Below, in pieces: positions 7,727-16,548 of a stretch of 64,000 nt of DNA; the first letter of the stretch is position 1; each line of letters starts with the position of its first letter. Location: the NCBI RefSeq assembly GCF_003945385.1, contig NZ_AP018920.1:7182131-7246130 (forward strand), given 5' to 3'. This DNA comes from Pseudonocardia autotrophica (GTDB taxonomy: Bacteria; Actinomycetota; Actinomycetes; Mycobacteriales; Pseudonocardiaceae). Under the pieces are notes generated by a model. The model did no database searches, was not told the DNA's origin, and worked only from the letters and a program-made list of their open reading frames with translations. Both the position numbers and the translations under genes were made by a program.

Positions 7727-8962
7727 TCAGCGGCCCAGCACCGACGCCAGGTACGGGTCGGTGAACCGCCGATCCGGGTCGAACCGGTCACGCGCCTCGG
7801 CGAAGGCCGCCCAGCCCGGGTAGGCGACGGCCAGCTCGTCCGGGCCCCACTCGTGCCGGGTCGTCCAGCAGGGCCGCCCCGCGGCGTCCTCCAGGACCGC
7901 ACCGGCCAACCTGCGCACCGGCTCCTCGGCCGCGCCGCGGGTACGGATCCGCAGGTACGCGGTCTCCCGTCCGGACGCCGGATGCAGGTAGCCGCGCTCG
8001 GCGGGCCCCAGCCGGACGCGGACCGGGCGCAGCTCGTGCCCCCGGGCGGCGACCGCGGCACCCAGCTCGCGGAGCACGGTGCCCAGCGCGGCGCGCGGCA
8101 CCGCCCATTCGGCGAGATCCGGGTCCCAGGGCTGCGGATCGGGCAGCACCTCGTGCGGCGGGCCCGCGGTCCCGGGTGCCCATCGGTGCGGCGGCGGCCA
8201 CGACGACCGCGACGACCACCAGGACGACGCCAGCCGCGACACCGCCCGCCCCCAGGTCCCCGCGTATCCGCCGCGGCCCTCCCCGCTCTCGGCGGGCAGG
8301 TCGTCGGCGTCCTCCGGCTCGGCCCATCGGACGATCGCCTGGCCGGTGTGCACCGCCACGTCGCACTCGGTCCAGGCGTGCCCGGTCAGCACGTCGCCGG
8401 CGAGCAGATCGGACGTCCGGGTCGCCTCCTCGTGCACCCGCAGCCTGCGCAGCGGCACCGTCCGCAGCTGCACCGCGGTGAGCACGCCGAGCGCGCCGAG
8501 GCCGCAGCGGGCCGCGTCCAGGTCCGGTCCGGTGACCTCGCGGACCCGGCCGAGCCCGTCCACCAGGCGGACCGCCAGCACCTGGTCGGACAGCGACCCC
8601 ACGGCCGGTTCCCCGCCGTACATGCCGAGCCCGGTCGCGCCGGCGATGGTCGCCCGCGGCGCATCCGGGACGGTCGCGAGCGCGCGTCCGGACGCGGCCA
8701 GGGTGGTGCACAGGGCGGCGATCGTCTCGCCGGCGCGGACCCGGACGGTGCCGTCGGCGACCTCCACGACACCGGTCAGCGCGGACGCGTCGAGCAGGAC
8801 GTCGTCGGTCCGGACCAGTGGCCCGGGCGCCCGCGCTCCGGCTCCGGTCGGCCGCACCCTGGTGCCCCGCTCGGCGGCGCGCCGCACCGCCGTCACCACG
8901 CCTGCCTCGTCCAGCGGGCGGTCGGTGCGACGGGGTCCGGTCGCCGCGGCATCGGTGCTCAT
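7727..8962 (-). CDS. FAD-linked sugar-lactone oxidase (D-arabinono-1,4-lactone oxidase type)
   Basis: A 411-residue protein with an N-terminal PCMH-type FAD domain (AGETIAALCTTLAASGRALATVPDAP and the ATIAGATGLGMYG loop) and a C-terminal ALO domain that ends with the family hallmark RFDPDRRFTDPYL. Such enzymes oxidise aldonolactones or sugar alcohols with oxygen. The reading frame runs on upstream to 9151, but the ATG at 8962 is chosen because TACCCT stands 7 nt before it and homology begins there. It converges with the amidohydrolase gene with only 3 bases between the stops. Confidence 0.85.
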   Translation of the reverse strand: MSTDAAATGPRRTDRPLDEAGVVTAVRRAAERGTRVRPTGAGARAPGPLVRTDDVLLDASALTGVVEVADGTVRVRAGETIAALCTTLAASGRALATVPDAPRATIAGATGLGMYGGEPAVGSLSDQVLAVRLVDGLGRVREVTGPDLDAARCGLGALGVLTAVQLRTVPLRRLRVHEEATRTSDLLAGDVLTGHAWTECDVAVHTGQAIVRWAEPEDADDLPAESGEGRGGYAGTWGRAVSRLASSWWSSRSSWPPPHRWAPGTAGPPHEVLPDPQPWDPDLAEWAVPRAALGTVLRELGAAVAARGHELRPVRVRLGPAERGYLHPASGRETAYLRIRTRGAAEEPVRRLAGAVLEDAAGRPCWTTRHEWGPDELAVAYPGWAAFAEARDRFDPDRRFTDPYLASVLGR

Positions 8963-8969
8963 CGACTGC

Positions 8970-8975
8970 AGGGTA
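8970..8975 (-). promoter_or_regulatory. -10 hexamer TACCCT of a leaderless start
   Basis: On the minus strand TACCCT is followed by 7 nt and then the ATG of the sugar-lactone oxidase gene, with no ribosome site. Confidence 0.6.
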
Positions 8976-9505
8976 GAACGCCCGGGCGTCACCGTGCGGA
9001 TTGATTCGGGTGCGTCACGGTGACATCGGCGCCGGGCTGCTGCGTCGAACGGGGTGACTCCGGTGACGGTGGTGACAGCAGTGTCCGGTGATACGCCGGA
9101 ACGGACTCCGTCAGACCCCTTGTGACCCGGACGGCCGCCCGTTACGGTCACACTCCGTGGCGATCATGTCGCCGCGCGAGGCCGGGCCGACGCCGTCCCG
9201 ATCTCCTCGAGCCGGGCACTCCGGAATCGCGCTCCCCACGGTTCCGGGCCGGTTCGATCGCCGCCGGCACCGCCCGACCGTGCCGGCACGAGCACGCGCG
9301 AGGGCCGGAACACCGCGTCGGCTCCCTCCGACACGGCCGTCCCGGCCCTCGCCTTGCGTGCTGACGACCCTGCTCCCCAGCCGGTCGTCATCCACCCCGC
9401 GGCCCAAGGTCTCCGCGGGACGTCTACTGCACCGCCGGCGTCCCCGCCGGGGTGTTCATCTCCCGGGACGTCCCGGGGGCGCGCTGGTTGCCTGCCTCCC
9501 GGCGA
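8976..9505. other. Intergenic stretch without a supported gene
   Basis: About 530 bases between two leftward genes. GGTGAC recurs around 9019-9073 (for example near 9051 and 9062), and TGTGACC/GGTCACA arms face each other near 9120-9152. The overlapping open frames here encode Arg/Pro/Ser-rich sequence with no recognisable fold and no ribosome site, so none is called. Confidence 0.5.
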
Positions 9506-9994
9506 TCAGGCCGAACGGGTCAACCGGTGCCGCCCGGTGCCACCGAGCAGGTCGGCGATCGCCGACCGGTCCGCCGCCCGTGCGACGTCCCGGCGTCGGC
9601 GCAGCATCGCCAGCGCGGCGTCACCCGGCTCGTTCCAGTTGGCGCGGGCGGCGGGCTCGGACTGCTGCGGGACCGGCGAGACGAGCGGATCGGAGTGGAA
9701 CGCGGCGACCGTGTCGGCCGTCTGCCGGGCGTCGCCCGCCGGGTTGCGGCGGGTGGTCCGGACCGTGCCGCGGTGTACCCGCCGGACGGCGTTGCCGGCG
9801 GAGCCGGAGCGCTGGTGATCACGCCAGCCACCGACCGTGAGCGAATGGAAGATCGGCGTCTCGTCCTCGATCTCGTTGTGCGACTCGTGCCGGCCCGGGA
9901 ACGGCCAGCCGTCCCGCGCGGCGCGCCGACGCCGGATCGACGACTCGAGACCGCCGGAACCGTGACCGCTGGATCCACTCTCGAACTCGTACAC
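9506..9994 (-). CDS. Small hydrophilic protein of unknown function
   Basis: A 162-residue protein that I do not recognise. The start is a GTG with a strong ribosome site (AGGAGG, 8 nt spacing), and third-codon positions are mostly G or C as in neighbouring genes, so the frame looks real. The sequence is charged and without signal peptide or membrane segment: a Gly/Ser-rich N terminus, a central IEDETPIFHSLTVGGWRDHQR segment, and a C-terminal Arg/Ala-rich stretch that looks helical (AALAMLRRRRDVARAADRSAIADLL). The open frames on the opposite strand lack start signals. A lineage-restricted protein is the best description. Confidence 0.6.
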   Translation of the reverse strand: MYEFESGSSGHGSGGLESSIRRRRAARDGWPFPGRHESHNEIEDETPIFHSLTVGGWRDHQRSGSAGNAVRRVHRGTVRTTRRNPAGDARQTADTVAAFHSDPLVSPVPQQSEPAARANWNEPGDAALAMLRRRRDVARAADRSAIADLLGGTGRHRLTRSA

Positions 9995-9999
9995 CCGCC

Positions 10000-10617
10000 G
10001 TACCTCCTGCTCGCTGACGTCGGTTGTGCGCCGAAACCGGTTCGCCCGAAGTTCGTAGCTGTCGTACCGCCGTTCGGCCCACTCACTCCGTCAACGGGTG
10101 ACACACGAGCGGGGAAACGGCGGTTACAGCGGCGTCGTCAAGTGCGCTCGTACGGGTGGCTCAGCGCTGCCGTCACCCTCCGTTGCATATACGGAGAGTG
10201 TGCATTCGGCGCTCGTGTGGACCAGTGAGTAATCGTCAGCCCGTCCCGAAACCGGCCTCGCGGGCGGCTTCCGCCTGTCCGGACCGGCCGCCGAGCACGT
10301 CCTGGGCGTGAACGGCCGTCGGGTGACCGGTGCACCACCTGACGGTGTCATGATCGGCCCGAGGGGTGTCCACTACACGGGTGTAGTTCGACGCTGCGTG
10401 ATCTTCGACGGCCCGTGCTGCTCCGACCGCACGGCGGCTGGGCCGTCCGAGGGGCCCGTGCGATTCCCCCGGATCGGTGTCCACCGGCCGCCCGGTCCGG
10501 TCGTGGTGGCACGGCGCTGCGCCGCCGGCGGGGCTCCTCCGCCGCCGTCGCTGGGCCGTCCGAGCGGTCCTCGGCACCGGTCGCCGTGCACAGCGGGCCC
10601 GGGGCCGGACCGAGGTC
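10000..10617. other. Intergenic stretch between divergent genes
   Basis: About 620 bases upstream of both the hypothetical gene at 9506-9994 and the permease gene at 10631. It should hold the promoter of the leftward gene. A less GC-rich patch lies near 10180-10235 (around GCATATACGGAG). Short open frames are present on both strands but none has a ribosome site or a recognisable product. Confidence 0.5.
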
Positions 10618-10623
10618 TAGCGT
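10618..10623 (+). promoter_or_regulatory. -10 hexamer TAGCGT of a leaderless start
   Basis: TAGCGT lies 7 nt before the ATG at 10631, which selects that ATG over the GTG three bases earlier. Confidence 0.55.
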
Positions 10624-10630
10624 CGGGGTG

Positions 10631-12385
10631 ATGGCGGACGGGGCGGGACCAGGCGAGGGTCGACCGGCCCGCGGCACCGCCGATGAGCCGGCCGCTCAGC
10701 CGGCCCCCGACGCCGCCGATCCACCGATCCCCGGCACCGCCGATCCGCCGATCCCCGGCCTGCCGACACCTCGCACGGCCGATTCGCCGCCGACCCGCAA
10801 CGCCGCCGGTCCGCCGGTCTCCCGGTCTCCCGGTCTCCCGGCGCCCCGCACCGCCGACCCACCGAACCGCGGCACCGCCGACCCACCGGCACCCCGTTCC
10901 CCAGATCTCCCGGCACCCCGCACCGCCGGTCCACCGGCCAGCGACACAGCCGGTCCACCCGCCATCGGCACAGCCGGTACAGCGGCCATCGACACAGCCG
11001 GTCCACCGGCCATCGGCACAGCCGGTACAGCGGCCATCGACACAGCCGGTCCACCGGCCCCCGAGGACAGTCCGGCCGACGAGGCCCCCGAGCCCGACGG
11101 CGAGCACCTCACTTCCCCCGGGGCGGCCCGCGCCGTCGGCGCCGGGCCACCGGAGGGCTCCACGGGAGGCGGCGGTGCCGTCCCGGCCCCGCTGGTCGCC
11201 GCCTCCGATCCGCAGGCCGCCCTGTCCTGGTCCGACACCCCGCAGCGGATCCCCGGGAACCGCCCGGCAGCACATCCCGATGTCCCGGCGCCGCTGCGGG
11301 TGGCCTCCGAGATCTGTGCCCGCATGCTGATCATCGCGGCCGGGCTGGCACTGATGATCTTCCTGGTGATCCAGCTGCGGGTGGTGGTCATCCCGGTCGC
11401 GATCGCCGTGCTGCTGGCCGCGCTGCTCGCACCGCTGGTCCAGTGGCTGCGCGACCGGCGGGTGCCCCGCGGTGTCGCTACCGGCCTGGTGATGGTCACC
11501 GGGCTGGCCGTACTCGGCGGGCTGCTGACACTCGTCGTCAACACCCTGGTCGACGGGACCGCCGATCTCATCGGGCAGCTCACGATCAGCGTGGCGTCGC
11601 TGCAGGGCCTGGTGGACGCGACCCCGTTCCAGGTCGACGTCGAGCAGCTCGGGAACCAGCTGCTGGAGACCCTGCAGGAGAACCAGGAGATGCTCACCTC
11701 CGGCGCGGTGAGCACGGCGGCGACGGTCGGCGAGGTGCTGGCCGGCTTCGCGCTGTGCCTGTTCGCGCTGATCTTCATGCTCTACGACGGCCGCCGGATG
11801 TGGGGGTTCCTGCGGCTGCTCGCCCCGGTCCAGCGCCGGGAGCGGGTGGACGTCGCCGGGCGGCGCGCCTTCGCCTCGCTGGTCGGCTACGTGCGGGCGA
11901 CGGTGCTGGTGGCGATCGTCGACGCGACCGGCATCGGGCTCGGGCTGTGGATCACCGGCGTCCCGCTGGCGCTGCCGCTGACCGCGCTGGTGTTCGTCGG
12001 CGCCTTCATCCCGATCGTCGGTGCCGTGGTGACCGGCGCGATCGCCGTGGTGATCGCGCTGGTCGCGAACGGGCTGGGCACGGCACTGATCGTCCTGGGC
12101 ATCGTGCTGGCGGTGCAGCAGCTGGAGAGCCACGTGCTCCAGCCGGTGCTCCTCGGGCGCGCCGTACGGCTGCATCCGCTCGCCGTGGCGCTGGCCGTCG
12201 CCGCCGGTGTGGTGATCGCCGGGATCGTCGGCGCGCTGCTCGCGGTCCCGTTGCTGGCGGTGCTCACGGCAGCGGTGCGCTCGCTCGTCGCACCCCGGGA
12301 GGTCGAGCCGTCGGCCGTCGACCCGCTGCGCGCCCGGGACGGGAACCCACTGCCGGAGCTGCCGGAGCCCAGCGGAAACGCGTGA
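10631..12385 (+). CDS. AI-2E family transporter (PerM-like permease) with a long repetitive N-terminal tail
   Basis: A 584-residue membrane protein. The C-terminal 350 residues are an AI-2E/PerM-type permease of about eight helices, from MLIIAAGLALMIFLVIQLRVVVIPVAIAV through LVFVGAFIPIVGAVVTGAIAV to the final helix, and include the family pattern ESHVLQPVLLGRAVRLHPLAVALAV. The first 230 residues are a Pro/Ala/Thr-rich, presumably disordered cytoplasmic extension with internal repeats, far longer than usual. The substrate of most family members is unknown; the autoinducer-2 name should not be read as function here. The stop overlaps a GTG of the next gene. Confidence 0.85.
   Translation: MADGAGPGEGRPARGTADEPAAQPAPDAADPPIPGTADPPIPGLPTPRTADSPPTRNAAGPPVSRSPGLPAPRTADPPNRGTADPPAPRSPDLPAPRTAGPPASDTAGPPAIGTAGTAAIDTAGPPAIGTAGTAAIDTAGPPAPEDSPADEAPEPDGEHLTSPGAARAVGAGPPEGSTGGGGAVPAPLVAASDPQAALSWSDTPQRIPGNRPAAHPDVPAPLRVASEICARMLIIAAGLALMIFLVIQLRVVVIPVAIAVLLAALLAPLVQWLRDRRVPRGVATGLVMVTGLAVLGGLLTLVVNTLVDGTADLIGQLTISVASLQGLVDATPFQVDVEQLGNQLLETLQENQEMLTSGAVSTAATVGEVLAGFALCLFALIFMLYDGRRMWGFLRLLAPVQRRERVDVAGRRAFASLVGYVRATVLVAIVDATGIGLGLWITGVPLALPLTALVFVGAFIPIVGAVVTGAIAVVIALVANGLGTALIVLGIVLAVQQLESHVLQPVLLGRAVRLHPLAVALAVAAGVVIAGIVGALLAVPLLAVLTAAVRSLVAPREVEPSAVDPLRARDGNPLPELPEPSGNA
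10925..11060 (+). repeat. 24/48-bp in-frame tandem repeat in the permease N-terminal tail
   Basis: Octapeptide units alternate between AGPPAIGT and AGTAAIDT, preceded by AGPPASDT and followed by AGPPAPED. The 48-bp pair occurs twice almost exactly, so copy number could vary by slippage without breaking the frame. Confidence 0.85.
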
Positions 12386-14043
12386 CCCTGCCGCACGAGC
12401 GCAGCGGTGGGACGATCGCCGGTGTGCGCTATCTCGTGACGGGAACGACCGGGTACATCGGGGGACGGCTCGCGCCGCGGCTGCTGGGGTACGGCCCCGA
12501 GGCCGACCTGGTGCCCGATCCGGACGCCGGGCCGGTGCACGTCCGCTGCCTGGTCCGGGACCCGGACAAGCTCGCGGACGTCCCGTGGGCGCCCGACGCC
12601 GAGATCGTCCGGGGGGATCTGCTCGATCCGCAGAGCGTCCGTGCCGCCTGCCAGGACGTCGACGTCGTCTACTTCCTCGTGCACTCGCTGTCCGACTCCG
12701 GCTTCGCCGCGATCGACCGGCGGGCGGCACTGATCCTCGGCGAGGCCGCCCGCGAGGCCGGCGTGCAGCGGATCGTCTACCTGAGCGGGCTGCACCCGGA
12801 CGGCGACCCGGCCGATCTCTCGGCGCACCTGGCGTCCCGGGTCGAGGTCGGGGAGACGCTGATGCGCTCCGGGGTGCCGACCGTCGTCCTGCAGGCCGCG
12901 GTGATCCTCGGCTCCGGATCGGCAAGCTTCGAGATGCTCCGCCACCTCACCGAGCGGCTCCCGCTGATGGTCGCCCCGCGCTGGGTGCACAACCGGATCC
13001 AGCCGATCGCCGTGCGCGACGTGCTGCGCTACCTGATCCGGGCGGCCGAGATCCCCGGGCGGCAGAACCGGACGTTCGACATCGGCGGCCCGGAGATCCT
13101 CACCTACATCGAGATGATGCAGCGCTACGCCGCGGTCGCCGGGCTGAGCCGGCGCCGGGTCGTCCCGGTGCCGCTGCTGACCCCGTCGCTGTCCGCACAC
13201 TGGATCAACATCGTGACGCCGGTGCCGAGATCGATCGCGACCCCGCTGATCGAGTCGCTGGTGCACGAGGTGGTCTGCTCCGAGCAGGACATCCGGTCGT
13301 TCGTGCCCGATCCGCCGGAGGGCCTGACCGGCTACGACCGGGCAGTGCGGCTGGCGCTGTCCCGGATCACCGACGGCGAGGTGGAGACCCGCTGGTCCGG
13401 CGCGACCGTGCGGAACGTGCCGTCCGATCCGCTGCCCAGCGACCCGGACTGGGCGGGCGGGAGCGTCTACCTCGACGAACGTGAGCAGGACTGCGCGGCC
13501 TCACCCGAGCGGCTGTGGACGGTCGTCACGGGCATCGGCGGGGAGCGCGGCTGGTACTCGTTCCCGCTGGCCTGGTCGGTGCGTGGCTGGATGGACCGGG
13601 CCGTCGGCGGTGTCGGGCTCGCCCGCGGCCGCCGCGACCCGGACGCCCTGCACACCGGCGACGCGCTGGACTGGTGGCGGGTGGAACGGATGGTGGAGCC
13701 CGGGCCGGGCTCCGGCGACGACCAGGACGGCTCCGGGCTGCTCCGGCTGCGCGCCGAGATGAAGGTCCCGGGCCGGGCCTGGCTGGAGCTGACGGTACGG
13801 CCCCGGGAGGGCGGATCGACCTACCGGCAGCGCGCGGTGTTCATCCCGCACGGGCTGCCCGGGTTCCTGTACTGGTGGTCGGTCGCGCCGTTCCACGGGA
13901 TCGTCTTCGGCGGGATGATCCGCAACATCACCCGGACCGCCGAGCGGGCCGGCGACGGTCCGCTCCGCACCCCGCCGGCCAGCCGCCGGCCGGCCTGGCT
14001 GAGATCCCGCAGGTCCCGCAGGTCCGCCGACCGGGCTGCCTGA
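12382..14043 (+). CDS. NAD(P)-binding SDR protein with C-terminal DUF2867 domain
   Basis: A 553-residue protein. An atypical SDR Rossmann domain opens with RYLVTGTTGYIGGRLAPRL and has VDVVYFLVHSLSDS and IVYLSGLHP strands. The C-terminal half (from about residue 355) is a DUF2867-type domain (WYSFPLAWSVRGWMDRAVGGVGL, and GLPGFLYWWSVAPFHGIVFGGM). Such proteins are annotated as SDR/NAD-epimerase oxidoreductases of unknown substrate. Two starts are possible: GTG 12382, which overlaps the permease stop as GTGA, and GTG 12424, which sits directly at the Rossmann strand and may be the true start. Confidence 0.82.
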   Translation: MTLPHERSGGTIAGVRYLVTGTTGYIGGRLAPRLLGYGPEADLVPDPDAGPVHVRCLVRDPDKLADVPWAPDAEIVRGDLLDPQSVRAACQDVDVVYFLVHSLSDSGFAAIDRRAALILGEAAREAGVQRIVYLSGLHPDGDPADLSAHLASRVEVGETLMRSGVPTVVLQAAVILGSGSASFEMLRHLTERLPLMVAPRWVHNRIQPIAVRDVLRYLIRAAEIPGRQNRTFDIGGPEILTYIEMMQRYAAVAGLSRRRVVPVPLLTPSLSAHWINIVTPVPRSIATPLIESLVHEVVCSEQDIRSFVPDPPEGLTGYDRAVRLALSRITDGEVETRWSGATVRNVPSDPLPSDPDWAGGSVYLDEREQDCAASPERLWTVVTGIGGERGWYSFPLAWSVRGWMDRAVGGVGLARGRRDPDALHTGDALDWWRVERMVEPGPGSGDDQDGSGLLRLRAEMKVPGRAWLELTVRPREGGSTYRQRAVFIPHGLPGFLYWWSVAPFHGIVFGGMIRNITRTAERAGDGPLRTPPASRRPAWLRSRRSRRSADRAA

Positions 14044-14049
14044 GCCTGC

Positions 14050-14439
14050 TCAGCCCACCGTGTCGCGATCCCACAGCGCCGGGGGCGCCGACGGGGTCAG
14101 GGCCGCGCGCAGCACCGCCGACTCCCGCTCCGACACCGACCGGGCGAAGTGCAGCAGCACGGCCTCGGTGTCGCCGGCCGCGTCCAGCAGCTCGCGCAGC
14201 GCCTGCGCGGTCTCTTCCTCGCGGGTCGCGGCCGGGCGGTAGAGGTAGGCCCGCCCGTCGAGCTCGCGCTGCACCCAGCCCTTGCGGTGCAGGTTGTCCA
14301 GCACCGTCATGACGGTGGTGTAGGCGAGTGGGCGGCCGGGGGCGAGGCGGGCCCGGACGTCCCGGACGCGGCACGGTGCGGCACCGTCCCACAGCACGTC
14401 CATCACGGCTGCCTCGAGCTCACCGAGTCGACCTCGCAT
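14050..14439 (-). CDS. BlaI/MecI/CopY-family repressor
   Basis: A 129-residue winged-helix repressor of the BlaI/MecI type: LGELEAAVMDVLWDG opens the winged helix, the recognition helix is in LAYTTVMTVLDNLHRKGWVQREL, and a C-terminal dimerisation helix follows. Family members are inactivated by a membrane metalloprotease (BlaR1/M56), but no such gene is next to it; its own gene ends 7 bases from the SDR gene it converges with. The ATG has GGGAGG 4 nt upstream. Its target cannot be told; autoregulation is usual for the family. Confidence 0.88.
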   Translation of the reverse strand: MRGRLGELEAAVMDVLWDGAAPCRVRDVRARLAPGRPLAYTTVMTVLDNLHRKGWVQRELDGRAYLYRPAATREEETAQALRELLDAAGDTEAVLLHFARSVSERESAVLRAALTPSAPPALWDRDTVG

Positions 14440-14452
14440 GGTGCCTCCCGGC

Positions 14453-15649
14453 CTACGAGGGTAACCGCAACCCCCCATGCGCCCCAGTCCGCTGTCCGGC
14501 GGCTCGGGGCCCGGCCACCCGGCCGAGCAGCCGGACAGCGGGATCGAGGACGACCCACCGGCCGCCGTCCGCCTCGATCCCCGGCAGCACCGCACGCACC
14601 TCGTCCGCGAGCTCCGGCATGAACAGCAGCACCCGGTCCGGCCGCAGCTCGGCGAGCTCCGCCGGGGCGACGACCGGGATGTCGGTGCCGGGCATCCGCC
14701 TGCCCTGCTTCGCGGGCGCCGCGTCCCCGACGGCCAGGAGCAGATCGGCCCGTATCCCGGCCCGGCAGACCAGCGGGACGGCCCGCGACGCCGCCCCGTA
14801 GGCGGCGACGGTGCGGCCCGCGGCCCGCTCGGCGACCAGCCAGGCCCGCAGCGCGTCCCCGTCGTCGGCGCCGTCCGCGGCGGCCTGCAGCCGGCCCAGC
14901 CCGGCCGCGCTCCGCACACCCAGCCCCTCCTCCGCACCCAGCAGCAGGCGGGTGCCGGCATCCGGTTCGGCGCCGGCCCGGGCGGTGACCAGCAGGGTGC
15001 CACCGGACAGCGGATACCACCAGGCGCGGTGCACGCCGATCCCGTACCCGCGCAGCGCAGCGTCCAGCGCCGGCAGCGACCAGTAGGCGTGGTGACCGTG
15101 CCGCAGGTCGTACCACTGCCTCTCGCGCAGCACGGTGCCCAGCGACAGAAGCTGCAGGGCGAGCGTCCCGCCCGGGGCGAGCAGCGCGGTGCGGCGCCGC
15201 AGCGCGTCGCGCTGGTCCGGCTCGTGCAGCAGGCCGTAGACGTCGACGACGAGATCGGCCCGGCCCGCGGGCGCGTCCGCCGGGGTGAGCGCGGTCATCC
15301 CCCGCCCGGTCAGCCGGGGCAGCCAGGGCTTGCCGTGCGGGCTGCCGAACTCCGCCACCCGGTCGCCGGGCCGGACCAGGCCCTCCCGGGCGAGCCGGTC
15401 GACCGACCGGTCGCTCTGCTCGGCGAAGGCGCGGGGCTCGACGCCGAGCAGCTCCTCCGCGACGTCCGTGTCGTCGGCCAGCTGTGCCAGTCCGCAGGCC
15501 CCGCACAGCCACATCCGCAGCGGGGCTGCCGGATCGGGCAACGGGGTGTCCCGCAGCGGCATCCGGTCCCACGGGGGCTGTTCGCCGAGATCGAGGACGA
15601 TCTCGCCCCGGTCGGAGCGGCAGGCGCGGCAGCGCACCGGTTCCGGCAC
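14453..15649 (-). CDS. Sugar C-methyltransferase-like SAM enzyme (TylC3/NovU class)
   Basis: A 398-residue class I SAM-dependent methyltransferase with the three-part layout of dTDP-sugar C-methyltransferases: an N-terminal zinc-binding segment (CRAC near residue 6, CGACG near residue 50), a central SAM domain (GDRVAEFGSPHGKPWL, YWSLPALDAALRGYG) and a C-terminal domain with YGAASRAVPLVCRAG, matching the family's YGAAAK block. The GTG start follows AGGAGG closely; the longer open frame upstream has no such site. It is divergent from an RmlC-like gene, which fits nucleotide-sugar or cell-surface glycan modification (inference). It lies just upstream of the BlaI-like gene on the same strand. Confidence 0.82.
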   Translation of the reverse strand: MPEPVRCRACRSDRGEIVLDLGEQPPWDRMPLRDTPLPDPAAPLRMWLCGACGLAQLADDTDVAEELLGVEPRAFAEQSDRSVDRLAREGLVRPGDRVAEFGSPHGKPWLPRLTGRGMTALTPADAPAGRADLVVDVYGLLHEPDQRDALRRRTALLAPGGTLALQLLSLGTVLRERQWYDLRHGHHAYWSLPALDAALRGYGIGVHRAWWYPLSGGTLLVTARAGAEPDAGTRLLLGAEEGLGVRSAAGLGRLQAAADGADDGDALRAWLVAERAAGRTVAAYGAASRAVPLVCRAGIRADLLLAVGDAAPAKQGRRMPGTDIPVVAPAELAELRPDRVLLFMPELADEVRAVLPGIEADGGRWVVLDPAVRLLGRVAGPRAAGQRTGAHGGLRLPS

Positions 15650-15845
15650 GGCCTCCTCCCTCCGATCAACTATCCGCAATAGTAGTGAGCGGATCCCGAG
15701 CGGACGTGTGCACCCGTTCGGAGTAGTGACGCCTCGCCCAGCGTCACCGGGGGCGCCGTCACTCGTTGTCGTCCCGGGTATGAGAAACGGGCCGGAACCG
15801 GTGTGCGCCACCCGGCGTGACCGGACCGGACAGGGGGAGCGGCGG

Positions 15846-16361
15846 GTGAGCGTGCTGAGGACGGTGGTGCCGGGGTCGCTGCTCGTCGATCCGGCGACGT
15901 CCGGCGGACCGGCGGGAACCCGCGTGTTCACCGTGCGCCGCAAGCGGCGGGTCGCCCGGGACGCGGTGTACGGGCTGCACCTGCACCGCAGCGAGGCGGT
16001 CCTGCTCGGCGTCGTGCGGGGATCCGGCTACGCGGTCGTGATCGACGCCCGGCCGGACACCGAGACGTTCGGCAGGCTCGCCGTGTCCCTGCTGGACGAC
16101 GAGCGGATGCTGCTGGTCCCGCCCGGATGCCTCTACGGGATCCAGTCACTGGCCGACGGCACGGTCGTCGAGATCCGGTCGGCCGCCCGGCCCACCCGCC
16201 GGGACCGGACGGGCGTCGATCCCGACGACCCGGATCTCCAGCTGCGCTGGCTGCGGGCTCGCCCCACCAGGAACCCGGGACCCGACCGGTCGTGGGCCGG
16301 TCTGTGCAGCCGGCTCGGTGCCCCGTCCGGTCCGCGCCGGGACCGCGTCTCCATCTGGTGA
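15846..16361 (+). CDS. RmlC-like cupin protein (dTDP-4-dehydrorhamnose 3,5-epimerase relative)
   Basis: A 171-residue protein whose middle matches the RmlC cupin: GLHLHRSEAVLLGVVRGSGYAVVIDARPDTETFG corresponds to the RmlC stretch from RGLHYQ to VDLRxxSPTFG, and MLLVPPGCLYGIQSLADGTVVEI to the IPxGFAHGF strand pair. The GLH histidine is kept, but the usual Lys and the late Tyr positions look replaced, so it may bind a sugar nucleotide without epimerising it. The GTG follows GGGGGAGC. It is divergent from the sugar C-methyltransferase gene with 196 bases between them, so the two may act on the same deoxysugar. Confidence 0.7.
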   Translation: MSVLRTVVPGSLLVDPATSGGPAGTRVFTVRRKRRVARDAVYGLHLHRSEAVLLGVVRGSGYAVVIDARPDTETFGRLAVSLLDDERMLLVPPGCLYGIQSLADGTVVEIRSAARPTRRDRTGVDPDDPDLQLRWLRARPTRNPGPDRSWAGLCSRLGAPSGPRRDRVSIW

Positions 16362-16435
16362 GTTCCGGCGACTTCCGGTGACCGTGGGCAGGTGCGCGCG
16401 TGAGCACCGGCACCTGTGACGCCGTCCGCCCTGCG

Positions 16436-16464
16436 TTCAAGGTCACGATCAGGTCACGTAGTCT
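16436..16464 (+). promoter_or_regulatory. Putative sigma-70 type promoter with a repeated element in the spacer
   Basis: TTCAAG (16436-16441) and TAGTCT (16459-16464) are separated by exactly 17 bp upstream of the DUF3040 gene. AGGTCACG occurs at 16440-16447 and again at 16451-16458, an 11-bp period across the spacer, which could be an operator. Confidence 0.5.
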
Positions 16465-16548
16465 CCGGTGAACGCCCGGATCGACGTCGCCCCAGGCTCC
16501 CCACCGGTGCGCCCGTGCGCCGGTCGAGACCTTCCGAGGGGTACTTCT

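Noticed and set aside
9088..9840. Plus-strand frame over the lactone-oxidase upstream region
   Set aside because: Arg/Pro-rich, overlaps the better supported minus-strand gene at 9506-9994, and no start signal was seen.
10373..12925. 850-codon minus-strand frame with repeated Cys/Arg-Trp motifs
   Set aside because: It is the antisense reading of the permease gene and its N-terminal repeats; the plus-strand gene has clear helices and a start signal.
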